Of a stretch of 24,143 nucleotides of DNA, positions 15,266 to 22,912 are shown piece after piece (the first letter of the stretch is position 1; each line of letters opens with the position of its first letter). Under the pieces are notes generated by a model, which made no database searches, was not told where the DNA came from, and saw nothing but the letters and a program-made list of their open reading frames with translations. A program made the translations under genes and the position numbers. The stretch comes from SIAF01 sp046152955 (GTDB taxonomy: Bacteria > Planctomycetota > Planctomycetia > Planctomycetales > Planctomycetaceae), in contig JBJXGA010000167.1 in NCBI GenBank assembly GCA_046152955.1, positions 1 through 24,143 on the forward strand. Reading direction: 5' to 3'.

Positions 15266-16411
15266 TCACGCCGTCGTCACCACCAGGTTGTCGCAGTGGA
15301 TCACTTCGTCGTAGGGGCGGCCTCCCAGGAGGGCGGTCACCTCGTCGCTGCGGCGGCCGGCGATGCGGCGGGCGTCGTGCGCTCCGTAGTTCGTCAGGCC
15401 GCGGGCAAATTCCACTCCCTGGCGATCCACGAGCGACACCACCTCGCCCTTGGTGAACTCTCCTTCCACGGCCACGATGCCAATCGCCAACAGCGAGCGG
15501 CCGCGCTGTTCAATCGCGCGGCGGGCGCCGTCATCCAGGACGTACTTCCCTCTGGGGGTGAGCGCATAGCCGATCCATCGTTTCCAGGCGGGGAGCGCCC
15601 TCCCCCTCGCCAGGAACAGCGTCCCCAGTTGCTTCCCTGCCAGGATGTCGTCGATCACCTGCGGATTGCGGCCGTTGGCGATGATCACGTTCCCCCCCAC
15701 CGCGGTCACGGCGCGGGCCGCTTCCAGTTTGCTTTGCATCCCCCCGGTTCCGCGAGAACTGCGGGTCGGCTGTGCCAGGCCCAACAGCGCGTCGTCCCAG
15801 CGCTCCACCAGCGGAATGACCCGGCTCCCCGGCAATTCCGGGTCGCCGTCATACAGTCCCTCGATGACCGACAGGATGACCAGCAACGGAGCGTCGAGCA
15901 GGTTGGTGACCAGCGCCGCCATGCGGTCGTTGTCGCCGAAGCGAATTTCCTTCACGCTCACCGTGTCGTTTTCATTGACGATCGGAATGGCATTGTATTC
16001 AAACAACGTCCGAAGCGTGTTGCGGACGTTGAGGTAGCGGCCGCGATGCCGAAAGTCATTCGCCGTGAGGAGCAGTTGCGCGGCGCGATAGCCGTACCGG
16101 AGCAGAGAGTCGTCGTAGCGGCGGATGAGGTGCGCCTGGCCAACCGCGGCGGCGGCCTGCAAGTGGGGCAGATCGCTGGGACGCTCGGTCAACCCCAACA
16201 GACCAATTCCCGAGCCGATCGCGCCGCTGGAGACCAGCACCACTTGCCGGCCGCTTTGACGCGCGCCGTGGATTTGCGCCGCCAGGGCGTCGAAGCGGCT
16301 GTCGTCCAGGGTATCGTCGGATCGGGACAGGACGTTCGTTCCGACCTTGACGACCAGCGTGCGGGCGGTTTCAACGATTTCTCGGCGGACCAGATCGGGA
16401 AGTTGGCTCAT
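15266..16411 (-). CDS. proB: Glutamate 5-kinase with C-terminal PUA domain
   Basis: 381 residues; E. coli ProB has 367. It phosphorylates L-glutamate to gamma-glutamyl phosphate, the first step of proline synthesis, in the cytoplasm. The amino-acid-kinase domain shows VVKVGTNVLS (20-29), VSSGAIGSG (60-68), NENDTVSVKEIRFGDNDRMA, and GTGGMQSKLEAARAVTAVGG. A PUA domain follows from ~285 (GKYVLDDGARRAIEQRGRSL ... GEVVSLVDRQGVEFARGLTN). The start is the ATG at 16411 (MSQLPDLVRREIVETARTLV), which fits the family; the frame stays open to 16651, but the extra sequence is not ProB-like and would run far into the spacer shared with the divergent gene. proA is not in the window. Confidence 0.95.
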   Translation of the reverse strand: MSQLPDLVRREIVETARTLVVKVGTNVLSRSDDTLDDSRFDALAAQIHGARQSGRQVVLVSSGAIGSGIGLLGLTERPSDLPHLQAAAAVGQAHLIRRYDDSLLRYGYRAAQLLLTANDFRHRGRYLNVRNTLRTLFEYNAIPIVNENDTVSVKEIRFGDNDRMAALVTNLLDAPLLVILSVIEGLYDGDPELPGSRVIPLVERWDDALLGLAQPTRSSRGTGGMQSKLEAARAVTAVGGNVIIANGRNPQVIDDILAGKQLGTLFLARGRALPAWKRWIGYALTPRGKYVLDDGARRAIEQRGRSLLAIGIVAVEGEFTKGEVVSLVDRQGVEFARGLTNYGAHDARRIAGRRSDEVTALLGGRPYDEVIHCDNLVVTTA

Positions 16412-16470
16412 AACACCCGATAATCGCACAGGGGGACGTTGGCGACAAGGTTTGATTCGCTGGCCACCGG

Positions 16471-16476
16471 TTGACA
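16471..16476 (+). promoter_or_regulatory. Exact TTGACA, possible -35 for the selenoprotein gene
   Basis: A perfect TTGACA in the 175-bp divergent spacer between proB and the SelN-like gene. At 17 nt spacing the -10 would be AAAACT, only a 3/6 match, so the promoter is uncertain. Confidence 0.28.
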
Positions 16477-16586
16477 ACCGCCTCGGAAACGCCAAAACTT
16501 TCCAACAGTCCCCCGCGCCGGGGAGTCTGCCTCGGAAGGGGCTTTCGGGGTCAGAGTGGGCGATTTGCCAGCCGGAGTGCCGAGTG

Positions 16587-17972
16587 ATGACGCCAACCAG
16601 TAAGTCGTGGGGACTGTGGCTCGGCGCGCCGCTCTTGGGGGGGCTGATCATCGCCGCGGGCTACGGATTGATGCGGGGCCGAGCACCGGAAAGTCAATCG
16701 GTCACCGAACCGACCTCAGCAGCGGTTCCCGACTATCGTCCTGAACCGGTCGCAGTCAACCTCAAAAATCCCCTGCCCGGTTTTCGCGGGGAAGTCCACG
16801 ACCTCTTGGCTGGCGAGGGGGGACACGAGCTGCTGGTCCACTGGACGCCGATCGATCGGGCGGGGCGCGACCATCTGGATGAACATGTCCCCGCCGAGGT
16901 TTTTGAGCTGTTCACGGGACTGAGGCCGGTGGCCCCCAGACGGGTGTTTGCCCAGCGCGACTTTTCCGTCTTATTGCCGCAGGTGCTGCCGGAAGTCGGC
17001 GAAGTCTGGGAGATTGACACCGCAGGGCTCGCAGGGTTTCTGGAGCTGTTCCATCCGCACCCGTCGTTCCACCTGGTGGCGTTTGGTCGGCGCGCCGGAC
17101 CGGACGGAGCGTTTGGACTGGTGCGGGGAAAATCGGAGGCGAATCTGGAAATCATGTTCCGGGTACACGCGGAGTTTGACCTGGCGCAGAATGTGTGGCT
17201 GACCCCCGCCTGCTTTTGGGGGACGCTGCGGATCGATCGGCAGGCGGGAGTGGTCGAAGCGTTTCGGATGTGGGTTCCCAGCGACAATCCGCTCAATATG
17301 CATATGACCGTCGCCGAGTCGATCCCTCCCGGCGGAGAACCGACCGTGTTCCGGGAGATTCAGACCGGAGACGTGGTCAACTCCTACCGGGACATCGTTC
17401 CGGTGGCGCGGATGGAACTGGCCAGCGCTGCCGCAGGAGAGGGGCCGACGCCGGAATGGGCAGAGGAAATTGACGAGACGCTGGCAAAACGAAAGCTCAA
17501 GCAAGCATTTTATGCATTTGAGGAGATCGACTGGGTGCCGTGGGATCAGGCCCCGGCCCGCGCCACTGCAGCCGACAAACCGATTTTGGCGGTCGTCCTG
17601 TGGGGGGCACTGGATGATCAAAGCTGTTGACCCAGCGGCACCGACTTGAGAGCAGGTCTGCTCTCCGACACCAGCGTGATCCGGCTGATCAATGAGCACT
17701 TCATCAGCACCTGGGTCTTGATCGACCAATTGAAGCAGTCCGGCGACCGCCATCCAGGTTTCGGACAGACCTTGCTGGAGAATTGGGAATATCCGATCGA
17801 TCTGATGTTTCTGACAGGCGCGGGCGAATTCGTTTCCAAACTCAATTCATTTCAGGATTTTCCCAATCCACATCCCGATGTCGGCTATCATGGCAATCCG
17901 TTTGGCCGACGCGGACCATCGCATGAAGACATCTTCTTCCGACACGCCCAGCGATTCCTGGATGGCGAATGA
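16587..17972 (+). CDS. selN: Selenoprotein N-like membrane protein; in-frame TGA 17628-17630 read as selenocysteine
   Basis: 461 residues including Sec348. The start ATG at 16587 has CCGGAG upstream; an in-frame GTG directly precedes it. One transmembrane helix spans ~9-28. Both sides of the TGA match animal selenoprotein N as I recall it. Before it: FHPHPSF (155-161; human FHPRPFV), IMFRVHAEFDL (189-199; human VMFRIHAEFQL), and LWGALDDQSC (338-347), identical in human, where U follows. After it: PSGTDLRAG (human GSGRTLRET), then LINEHFISTW (367-376; human LLNESFISTW) and WEYPIDLMFL (human YSFPVEMMIC). The frame then runs to the TGA at 17970-17972. A bacterial-type SECIS hairpin follows the internal TGA (17648-17665). 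Animal SelN is an ER membrane redox protein; the bacterial role is unknown. Reading 17646-17972 as a separate gene would lack a start and a ribosome-binding site. The next gene starts 34 nt downstream. Confidence 0.92.
17648..17665 (+). promoter_or_regulatory. Bacterial SECIS element (selenocysteine insertion hairpin)
   Basis: GAGAGCA (17648-17654), loop GGTC (17655-17658), TGCTCTC (17659-17665): a perfect 7-bp stem within the coding frame. The apical loop begins 24 nt after the TGA and has G at positions 1 and 2. This fits the known bacterial SECIS pattern (loop about 16-37 nt after the UGA, loop of 3-14 nt, a G among its first two bases). It would bind the SelB elongation factor carrying Sec-tRNA. 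Confidence 0.82.
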
Positions 17973-18005
17973 ACCAGGACGCGCGGCTCCCCCCTGGTGA
18001 ACTCC

Positions 18006-18797
18006 ATGTCCGATGACAACTCCTCGCTCCCCGCGACCCCGCCTGAACCGGAGCCGGCCGTGTCCCAACCCCCGTCGGCGACGCGAAGTCAACAGCGACT
18101 GCTCGTGCAGACATTGCGCATCGACCTGAGCGGTTCCGACCTGCCGATCACCCATCCTTCCCCCCCAGCAGAAGCCGACCAGGTCTCGGGACGGCAGATC
18201 GCCATCGGCCAATTGGGGCTGGTGGCCAGCCCGCTGACATTGTTCAGCGCGGCCTTGCATGTGGAGCTGTCCGCCGCCGAGGTGGTTCTCACGCACGCCC
18301 CCGACGATCCGGACCGCCCGTTTGGACTCAATCTGCAGCGGGGAGCGGTGACGGTCGAAATCGGTTATGCGGAGCTGGACAGCCTGATTGTGGAACTGCT
18401 CAACCGGCAGCTCCAGTCGCACCACGTGACGATCACCAAAGCGCAGCTCAAGCTGGAGTCGGAAGGACCGCGCAGCGTGCGATTTTCCGGCCGCGCCACC
18501 GGCCGCCGCGGAATTTTCTCTTCGACACTCGAAGTCCAGGGAAAGGTCGATGTCGATGAGCAGTTGAACGCCCGGCTGTCGGGTCTGACGCTCAGCAGTC
18601 CAGGGTTGGTGGGACAGGTCATCGCCCGGTTCTTGCAGCCGCACGTGGAGGCCCTGGATGAGCGACCCATCCCGCTGGGGGCGGCCTGGATGGGGCGACT
18701 GCAATTCACACAGATCGAACTCCATCTGGGAGAGCGGTTGCGGCTGGTGGGATCGTTCGGTCCCCCCAACTCGGAATCGACAAAAATCGCGACTTGA
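18006..18797 (+). CDS. Unknown protein downstream of selN, possibly lipid-binding (LmeA/DUF2993-like)
   Basis: 263 residues from the ATG at 18006; a GTG at 17997 is also in frame. The N-terminal ~35 residues are Pro/Ser/Glu-rich, with no signal peptide or membrane helix. The rest alternates hydrophobic and polar residues in long beta-type runs (IAIGQLGLVASPLTLFSAAL, then VELSAAEVVLTH), with an amphipathic helix (YAELDSLIVELLNRQLQSHH) followed by VTITKAQLKLESEGPRSVRF, then SGRATGRRGIF. This layout reminds me of LmeA/DUF2993 TULIP-fold lipid-binding proteins, but it is a loose resemblance, not a recognised match. It starts 34 nt after selN on the same strand, so it is probably in its operon. 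Its stop overlaps a strong promoter for the next gene. Confidence 0.7.
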   Translation: MSDDNSSLPATPPEPEPAVSQPPSATRSQQRLLVQTLRIDLSGSDLPITHPSPPAEADQVSGRQIAIGQLGLVASPLTLFSAALHVELSAAEVVLTHAPDDPDRPFGLNLQRGAVTVEIGYAELDSLIVELLNRQLQSHHVTITKAQLKLESEGPRSVRFSGRATGRRGIFSSTLEVQGKVDVDEQLNARLSGLTLSSPGLVGQVIARFLQPHVEALDERPIPLGAAWMGRLQFTQIELHLGERLRLVGSFGPPNSESTKIAT

Positions 18798-18821
18798 CTG
18801 CGCCCGGGGCTGAACTAGACT
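18794..18821 (+). promoter_or_regulatory. Sigma70-type promoter for the small membrane protein gene
   Basis: TTGACT (18794-18799), 16-nt spacer, TAGACT (18816-18821). Five of six -35 positions and four of six -10 positions match consensus. It lies about 70 nt before the ATG at 18891 and overlaps the stop codon of the preceding gene. One of the best promoter-like sequences in the window. Confidence 0.55.
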
Positions 18822-18890
18822 GGACAAGGAGTCGGCAACGCGGCTCCAGAAGTCCCGGTTTTTGCAGCATTTTCTTTCGGAACAACTCCT

Positions 18891-19223
18891 ATGATCGCGC
18901 CCACCACTCCCCCCGCCAGCAATCCGCTGGAATCTGTCGCGATGGCCATGAAGACGGCAGGCAGCGCGATTCGCGACGGTGCCGGGGACGCCAATGCCAA
19001 AGTCCAGGAACTGCTTCCCAAAGTCGGCCAGACCGTTTCCACCGGCGTCTACAACGGGAGCTACTACCTCTCGTTTGGACTGGTCTTTCCGACCCTCTTT
19101 TTGTGCCGTATCATCCCTGGGGGCAATGCCATTGCGTCCGGAGTGATCGATGGCGCCTCGGCGGCCAGCGAAACGGTCAAGGGCTGGCGGGAACAGACCC
19201 CGGCACCAACCCCGGCACAATGA
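18891..19223 (+). CDS. Small membrane-associated protein, unknown function
   Basis: 110 residues. The N-terminal half is Ala/Gly-rich and helical (SVAMAMKTAGSAIRDGAGDA). A hydrophobic segment follows at ~57-75 (YYLSFGLVFPTLFLCRIIPG), then NAIASGVIDGASAASETVKG and a Pro-rich tail. I recall similar short proteins (a YN-x-SY-x-x-SFG pattern before the hydrophobic part) in planctomycetes, without a known function. It has its own promoter (18794-18821), but there is no clear Shine-Dalgarno before the ATG at 18891. The size and the single helix suggest an inner-membrane microprotein or structural component; nothing more can be said. Confidence 0.65.
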   Translation: MIAPTTPPASNPLESVAMAMKTAGSAIRDGAGDANAKVQELLPKVGQTVSTGVYNGSYYLSFGLVFPTLFLCRIIPGGNAIASGVIDGASAASETVKGWREQTPAPTPAQ

Positions 19224-19342
19224 CCGGCTCCCCGGCCCCGATTCCGCAATCGGCGGTCGTTCCCGGCTGTGACTGATTTTGGCAGTGCGGCTCCCCACCT
19301 TCAAGAATTTCCTTCCGTGAATATCGATTCGGGAGAAAATCC

Positions 19343-19351
19343 TGGTATGAT
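19343..19351 (+). promoter_or_regulatory. Extended -10 promoter
   Basis: TGG followed by TATGAT (19346-19351): TGn plus a 5/6 -10 match, which can work without a -35. It is followed at once by the AGGGGAGCTGC direct repeats. Confidence 0.4.
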
Positions 19352-19392
19352 AGGGGAGCTGCCGGGTCATTGCCGCCCGTCAGGGGAGCTGC
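19352..19392. repeat. 11-bp direct repeat AGGGGAGCTGC, 30 bp apart
   Basis: Exact copies at 19352-19362 and 19382-19392, directly after the -10 box. A three-turn spacing would suit a protein binding both copies on one DNA face, or it may be chance. Confidence 0.5.
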
Positions 19393-19569
19393 AAAAAATG
19401 TCTTGCAGACTCGTTCTGATCGCCGACAATAGGCAGCACGTGTCTGGCTGGGGGGAAGGTGTCTCCACGCGGCCCCTTCCTGGCGTGGGAGGATGCACAG
19501 GACCGCCTTGAATGGCGGCGCTGGGTAGGCTCCGCGCTACGACATTGTCATTTGCGGTATCCGCCCATT

Positions 19570-20724
19570 ATGTCCGATAGACCGGTTGTTCAGGGACCGC
19601 TTTGCGTTTGGCAAGGATTGGATTTGCCCACATTGGCGCGCCTGCTGCGCCTCAAGCCACCCATGGCCTGGTCGCACTGGGCGCGGATTAGCGGAGTGGC
19701 CCTGACGGCGTGCAGCAACACCCTCCTGGGATGGGCCGAGCGAGCGCTCTACGGACGCAAATCTCGCCAAACCAACGTCCCTGCGCCGATTTTCATCGTC
19801 GGCCACTGGCGCAGCGGAACCACGCTGTTGCACAACCTGCTCTCCCTGGACGACAACTTCGCGGCCCCCAACCTGTACCAGACCGTCTTTCCCGGCCATT
19901 TTCTGCTGACCGAGCGCGTCCTGGGACCGCTCACCGCCTGGATGCTCCCCAAGCAGCGCACGTTCGACGCCATTCCGGTCGGCACGTGGGACATTCCGCA
20001 GGAAGATGAAATCGCCATCTGTCTGCTGAGTCTGCTGTCTCCTTACCTGATGCTGGCGTTTCCCGAAAACCTCGAGACTTACGCTCCGTATCTCGATTTG
20101 CGATCGGTGTCGGAAGCGGACCGCAACCGGTGGAAAGAGGTCTTTTTCCACTTCCTGCAGCGGGTGATGGTCCGCTATCCCGGGAAACGGCTGGTGCTCA
20201 AGTCTCCCACCCACAGCTATCGGATTCCGCTGCTCCTGGAGCTGTTTCCCGACGCCAAGTTCGTCCACATCGTCCGCAATCCCTACGACGTCCTCAGCAG
20301 CAGCCTGCACCTGCGCCGAGTGGCGTTTCCGGACAATGCATTTTACACCCCCAGTTTCGAGAAGATCGAAGACCACGTCGTTCAGCTTTACCAGTCCTGC
20401 TTTGAGCGCTTGGAGCAGGATCTGCCGCGCCTGGGGCCGGGACAACTGTGCGAGCTCCGCATGGAAGACCTGGAAGCGGACATTCCAGGCGAGCTGCGGC
20501 GCGTCTACGACACGCTGCAACTGGAAGGCTACGAACAGCTCGAAGCCCGCGTGCGGCCCCAGTTGGCGGCGCTCCGCAACCATCGCAAGAACAAGCTGTC
20601 GCTCCCGGCGGCATTGCGCGAGCGGCTCGAATCACTGCAACCGTCGGTCTTCGACCGCTACGGCTACGCCCGGCTGAGCGACACTGACCCAGTCGCGGCC
20701 ACCGCCAGCGCCGCCGTCGCCTGA
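19570..20724 (+). CDS. PAPS-dependent sulfotransferase family protein
   Basis: 384 residues from the ATG at 19570; the frame opens earlier (19459) but that part is not family-like. PIFIVGHWRSGTTLLHNLLS (residues ~73-92) is the 5'-phosphosulfate-binding loop, and FVHIVRNPYDVLSSSLHLRR is the 3'-phosphate-binding motif. LVLKSPTHSYRIPLLLELFP precedes it, as in the Sulfotransfer_3 branch. The enzyme moves a sulfo group from PAPS to a hydroxyl or amine acceptor; the acceptor is unknown. Unlike Golgi-type relatives it has no signal anchor, so it is cytoplasmic or peripheral. The next genes downstream on the same strand are psd and pssA, so a lipid or envelope-glycan acceptor is a reasonable guess but only a guess. 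The last ~15 residues are Ala-rich and non-conserved. Confidence 0.88.
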   Translation: MSDRPVVQGPLCVWQGLDLPTLARLLRLKPPMAWSHWARISGVALTACSNTLLGWAERALYGRKSRQTNVPAPIFIVGHWRSGTTLLHNLLSLDDNFAAPNLYQTVFPGHFLLTERVLGPLTAWMLPKQRTFDAIPVGTWDIPQEDEIAICLLSLLSPYLMLAFPENLETYAPYLDLRSVSEADRNRWKEVFFHFLQRVMVRYPGKRLVLKSPTHSYRIPLLLELFPDAKFVHIVRNPYDVLSSSLHLRRVAFPDNAFYTPSFEKIEDHVVQLYQSCFERLEQDLPRLGPGQLCELRMEDLEADIPGELRRVYDTLQLEGYEQLEARVRPQLAALRNHRKNKLSLPAALRERLESLQPSVFDRYGYARLSDTDPVAATASAAVA

Positions 20725-20772
20725 ATCGCGCCACAGTGGCATCAGCCCGGCGAATACCGCTAGGATGATGGG

Positions 20773-21816
20773 ATGAGCACGCTTCATCCTTCTCCTGGCG
20801 CCGACTCCGCATCCCAACCACCGGCTGAGCCCCCGCCTTCCTCCATGTCGGCGCCGCGTGGCCAATTTCCCTCTCACCTGGAGTCGATGGACCCTCAAGT
20901 CACATCGATCCAGCCGGGCGGGGGGGTCTGCATGCGGCTGGAATTGGCCTGGGGGCACGTCCGGCGGGGCTGGCTGAAATTGTTTCGAAAGGGGTACGTG
21001 GCCCGGATGGCCGCGTTGCGCCAGGGAGAAACCAACGCCTGTCCCTTTGAGGTGCTCGATCCGCGCGATGTAAAGTTCTATCGCAATCAGGGGGGATACT
21101 GGTGGAAACCGGAGGACGACCCGTTTACCTGGCGCGATCGGCTGGGGTTTGCGCGCTCGGGATTGACCGAACTGTGGCTGATTTCCGGGATGTTCTTTCT
21201 GCTGGCGGGGCTGGCGGCCTGGGGAGCGATGTCCCTCTCCGGCTGGTGCTGGCCCCTGGCAGTGGCCGGGGCCTTTTTGGGAGGCTGTATCGTCTGGTTT
21301 TTTCGCAATCCCACGCGGGCGATTCCCACGCAGGCCGGGGTGGTCGTCTCTCCCGCTGACGGAAAAGTGGTTCAGATCGACGAAGTGGAGTATGATGAAT
21401 TCATTGGAGGCCCGGCGGTGCTGATCGGGATTTTCCTGTCCGTATTCAATGTGCATATCAACCGCACGCCGGTGGCCGCCCGCGTGCTGGGGATTCGATA
21501 CCGCAAGGGAAAATTCCTCAATGCCCTGCGTCCCGAATCGGCGCGCGAGAATGAACAGTTGGCGGTACGGATCGAAGCGCGGGAGTTGCCGCATCGGCGG
21601 ATGATCGTCCGGCAAATCACCGGGGCCATCGCCCGGCGGATCGTCTGCTGGGTCAAGCCGGGGGACGAACTGGCGGCTGGAGAGCAGTTGGGAATGATCA
21701 AGCTGGGATCGCGAACGGAGTTGGTTCTCCCGCGCGAGCCCGGATTGCAGATTGTGGCGCAACTTGGCCAGCACGTGCAGGCCGGTGCGTCGATCCTGGC
21801 GCAATACCAGGGATAG
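20773..21816 (+). CDS. psd: Phosphatidylserine decarboxylase proenzyme
   Basis: 347 residues. It decarboxylates phosphatidylserine to phosphatidylethanolamine at the inner membrane. The catalytic part (~185-347) shows FFRNPTRAIP, VVSPADGKVVQIDEVEYDEF, FLSVFNVHINRTPVAARVLG, NEQLAVRIE, and the self-processing motif KLGSRTEL, with cleavage expected between Gly312 and Ser313 to make the pyruvoyl cofactor. It resembles the shorter, archaeal/Bacillus-like class of Psd. The N-terminal ~110 residues are an extra extension: a Pro/Ser-rich start and a basic segment. Two hydrophobic helices follow (~135-180), as is usual. The ATG at 20773 has AGGA 7 nt upstream. pssA starts 10 nt after the stop: a clear phosphatidylethanolamine-synthesis operon. 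Confidence 0.92.
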   Translation: MSTLHPSPGADSASQPPAEPPPSSMSAPRGQFPSHLESMDPQVTSIQPGGGVCMRLELAWGHVRRGWLKLFRKGYVARMAALRQGETNACPFEVLDPRDVKFYRNQGGYWWKPEDDPFTWRDRLGFARSGLTELWLISGMFFLLAGLAAWGAMSLSGWCWPLAVAGAFLGGCIVWFFRNPTRAIPTQAGVVVSPADGKVVQIDEVEYDEFIGGPAVLIGIFLSVFNVHINRTPVAARVLGIRYRKGKFLNALRPESARENEQLAVRIEARELPHRRMIVRQITGAIARRIVCWVKPGDELAAGEQLGMIKLGSRTELVLPREPGLQIVAQLGQHVQAGASILAQYQG

Positions 21817-21826
21817 CGAGACTTCC

Positions 21827-22738
21827 ATGAAATCCTTCCGCATTCCGCGCCGTCAAAAGATGTTCGCCGTGCTCCCCACGATGCTCACGCTGGGGAACGC
21901 CGTCTGTGGCTTTGGGGCGATCACGTTCGCCGCCAAGGTCAATCTGATCGAACGCTCCGGGTGGGGCAATTCGGACACGCAATGCCTGCTGATCGCCGCG
22001 CTCCTGATCTTTCTGGCGATGGTGTTCGACATGCTCGACGGACGGGCGGCCCGCTGGGCCAAACAAACCAGCCAGTTCGGGGCGGAACTGGACAGTCTGT
22101 GCGACGCCATCAGTTTTGGGGTGGCGCCGGCGATCATCCTGATCAAGTTTTCCAAAGATTTTCATCCGCGGCTGTTGTGGTCGATCGCCGTGCTGTTCGT
22201 CGTCTGCGCCATCCTCCGACTGGCGCGATTCAACGTCGAAACCGAAGAAGAAGACACGCATGAGTATTTCAGCGGACTTCCCTCGCCGGCCGCCGGCGGA
22301 ACGGTTGCCTCGTTCATGATCGCCTATCCGGAACTGGAAGAACTGGCCCAACCGCTGGCAGAGACGGCGGGCGCCTGGGATCGAGTGACCCATCAAACCG
22401 CGCTCTACTTGCTCCCGGGACTGAAGATCCTCGTGCCGATCGTGGCGCTGGCGTGTGCCGGGCTGATGGTCTCGCGCATCAAATACTCGCACGTCTTCAA
22501 CCAATGGTTCCGCGGTCGCCGGAGCTACCAGCACATCGTGCAGATCGTCGTGGGGGGGGCGGCGATCTTTCTGGTCCGCGAACTGGCGATTCCGCTGATT
22601 TTCTGCCTGTTTGCCTTTTCCTCTCCGATCAAGGCGGCCTGTCGGGCAGTGCTTCCGGGAAAGTCCGCACCGTCGTCGGCCATTCCGGAAGAAAACGCTC
22701 CCGAGCCTCCTGCCCCGCCCCTTGCCGACGCAGGTTGA
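21827..22738 (+). CDS. pssA: CDP-diacylglycerol--serine O-phosphatidyltransferase
   Basis: 303 residues from the ATG at 21827 (MKSFRIPRRQKMFAVLPTML). It condenses CDP-diacylglycerol with L-serine to make phosphatidylserine, which the Psd encoded 10 nt upstream then decarboxylates. The CDP-alcohol phosphotransferase signature is complete: D68, D71-G72, A75-R76, G85, D89 and D93. The start LPTMLTLGNAVCGFGAITFA is typical of the PssA integral-membrane (Bacillus-like) type. About six to eight hydrophobic segments follow. The last ~35 residues are Pro/Ala-rich, likely a disordered cytoplasmic tail. A run of eight G (22552-22559) lies within codons for VVGGAA. Confidence 0.93.
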   Translation: MKSFRIPRRQKMFAVLPTMLTLGNAVCGFGAITFAAKVNLIERSGWGNSDTQCLLIAALLIFLAMVFDMLDGRAARWAKQTSQFGAELDSLCDAISFGVAPAIILIKFSKDFHPRLLWSIAVLFVVCAILRLARFNVETEEEDTHEYFSGLPSPAAGGTVASFMIAYPELEELAQPLAETAGAWDRVTHQTALYLLPGLKILVPIVALACAGLMVSRIKYSHVFNQWFRGRRSYQHIVQIVVGGAAIFLVRELAIPLIFCLFAFSSPIKAACRAVLPGKSAPSSAIPEENAPEPPAPPLADAG

Positions 22739-22912
22739 GCCTCGTCCCGCCCACGTGCGCCTCCCGTGGAAAACCCGGCAAATTGGTCTGGAGCGAAATT
22801 CGGGGTCGGCGGTATAACTCCCACCCATCGAACCTGGGGGCCGGCCGGAACGGCCGCCGCGCACTTGCCCGGTTTGAACGACCGTCTACTTCACTCCGCG
22901 GAGGGAGATTCC

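Larger units (their letters stand above)
19224..19569. other. Gene-free leader region upstream of the sulfotransferase gene
   Basis: 346 bp with no credible coding frame. It holds an extended -10 promoter (19343-19351) and an 11-bp direct repeat (19352-19392). A transcript from this promoter would have a leader of about 210 nt before the ATG at 19570. Confidence 0.5.

Noticed and set aside
17646..17972. A separate 108-residue gene starting at TTG 17646
   Set aside because: It is in phase with the upstream frame, lacks a ribosome-binding site, and its first residues continue the selenoprotein N alignment; it is the C-terminal part of the Sec-containing protein.
17847..19370. 507-residue minus-strand reading frame
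   Set aside because: It lies opposite the selN end and two plus-strand genes with better coding character, promoters and homology; no domain seen.
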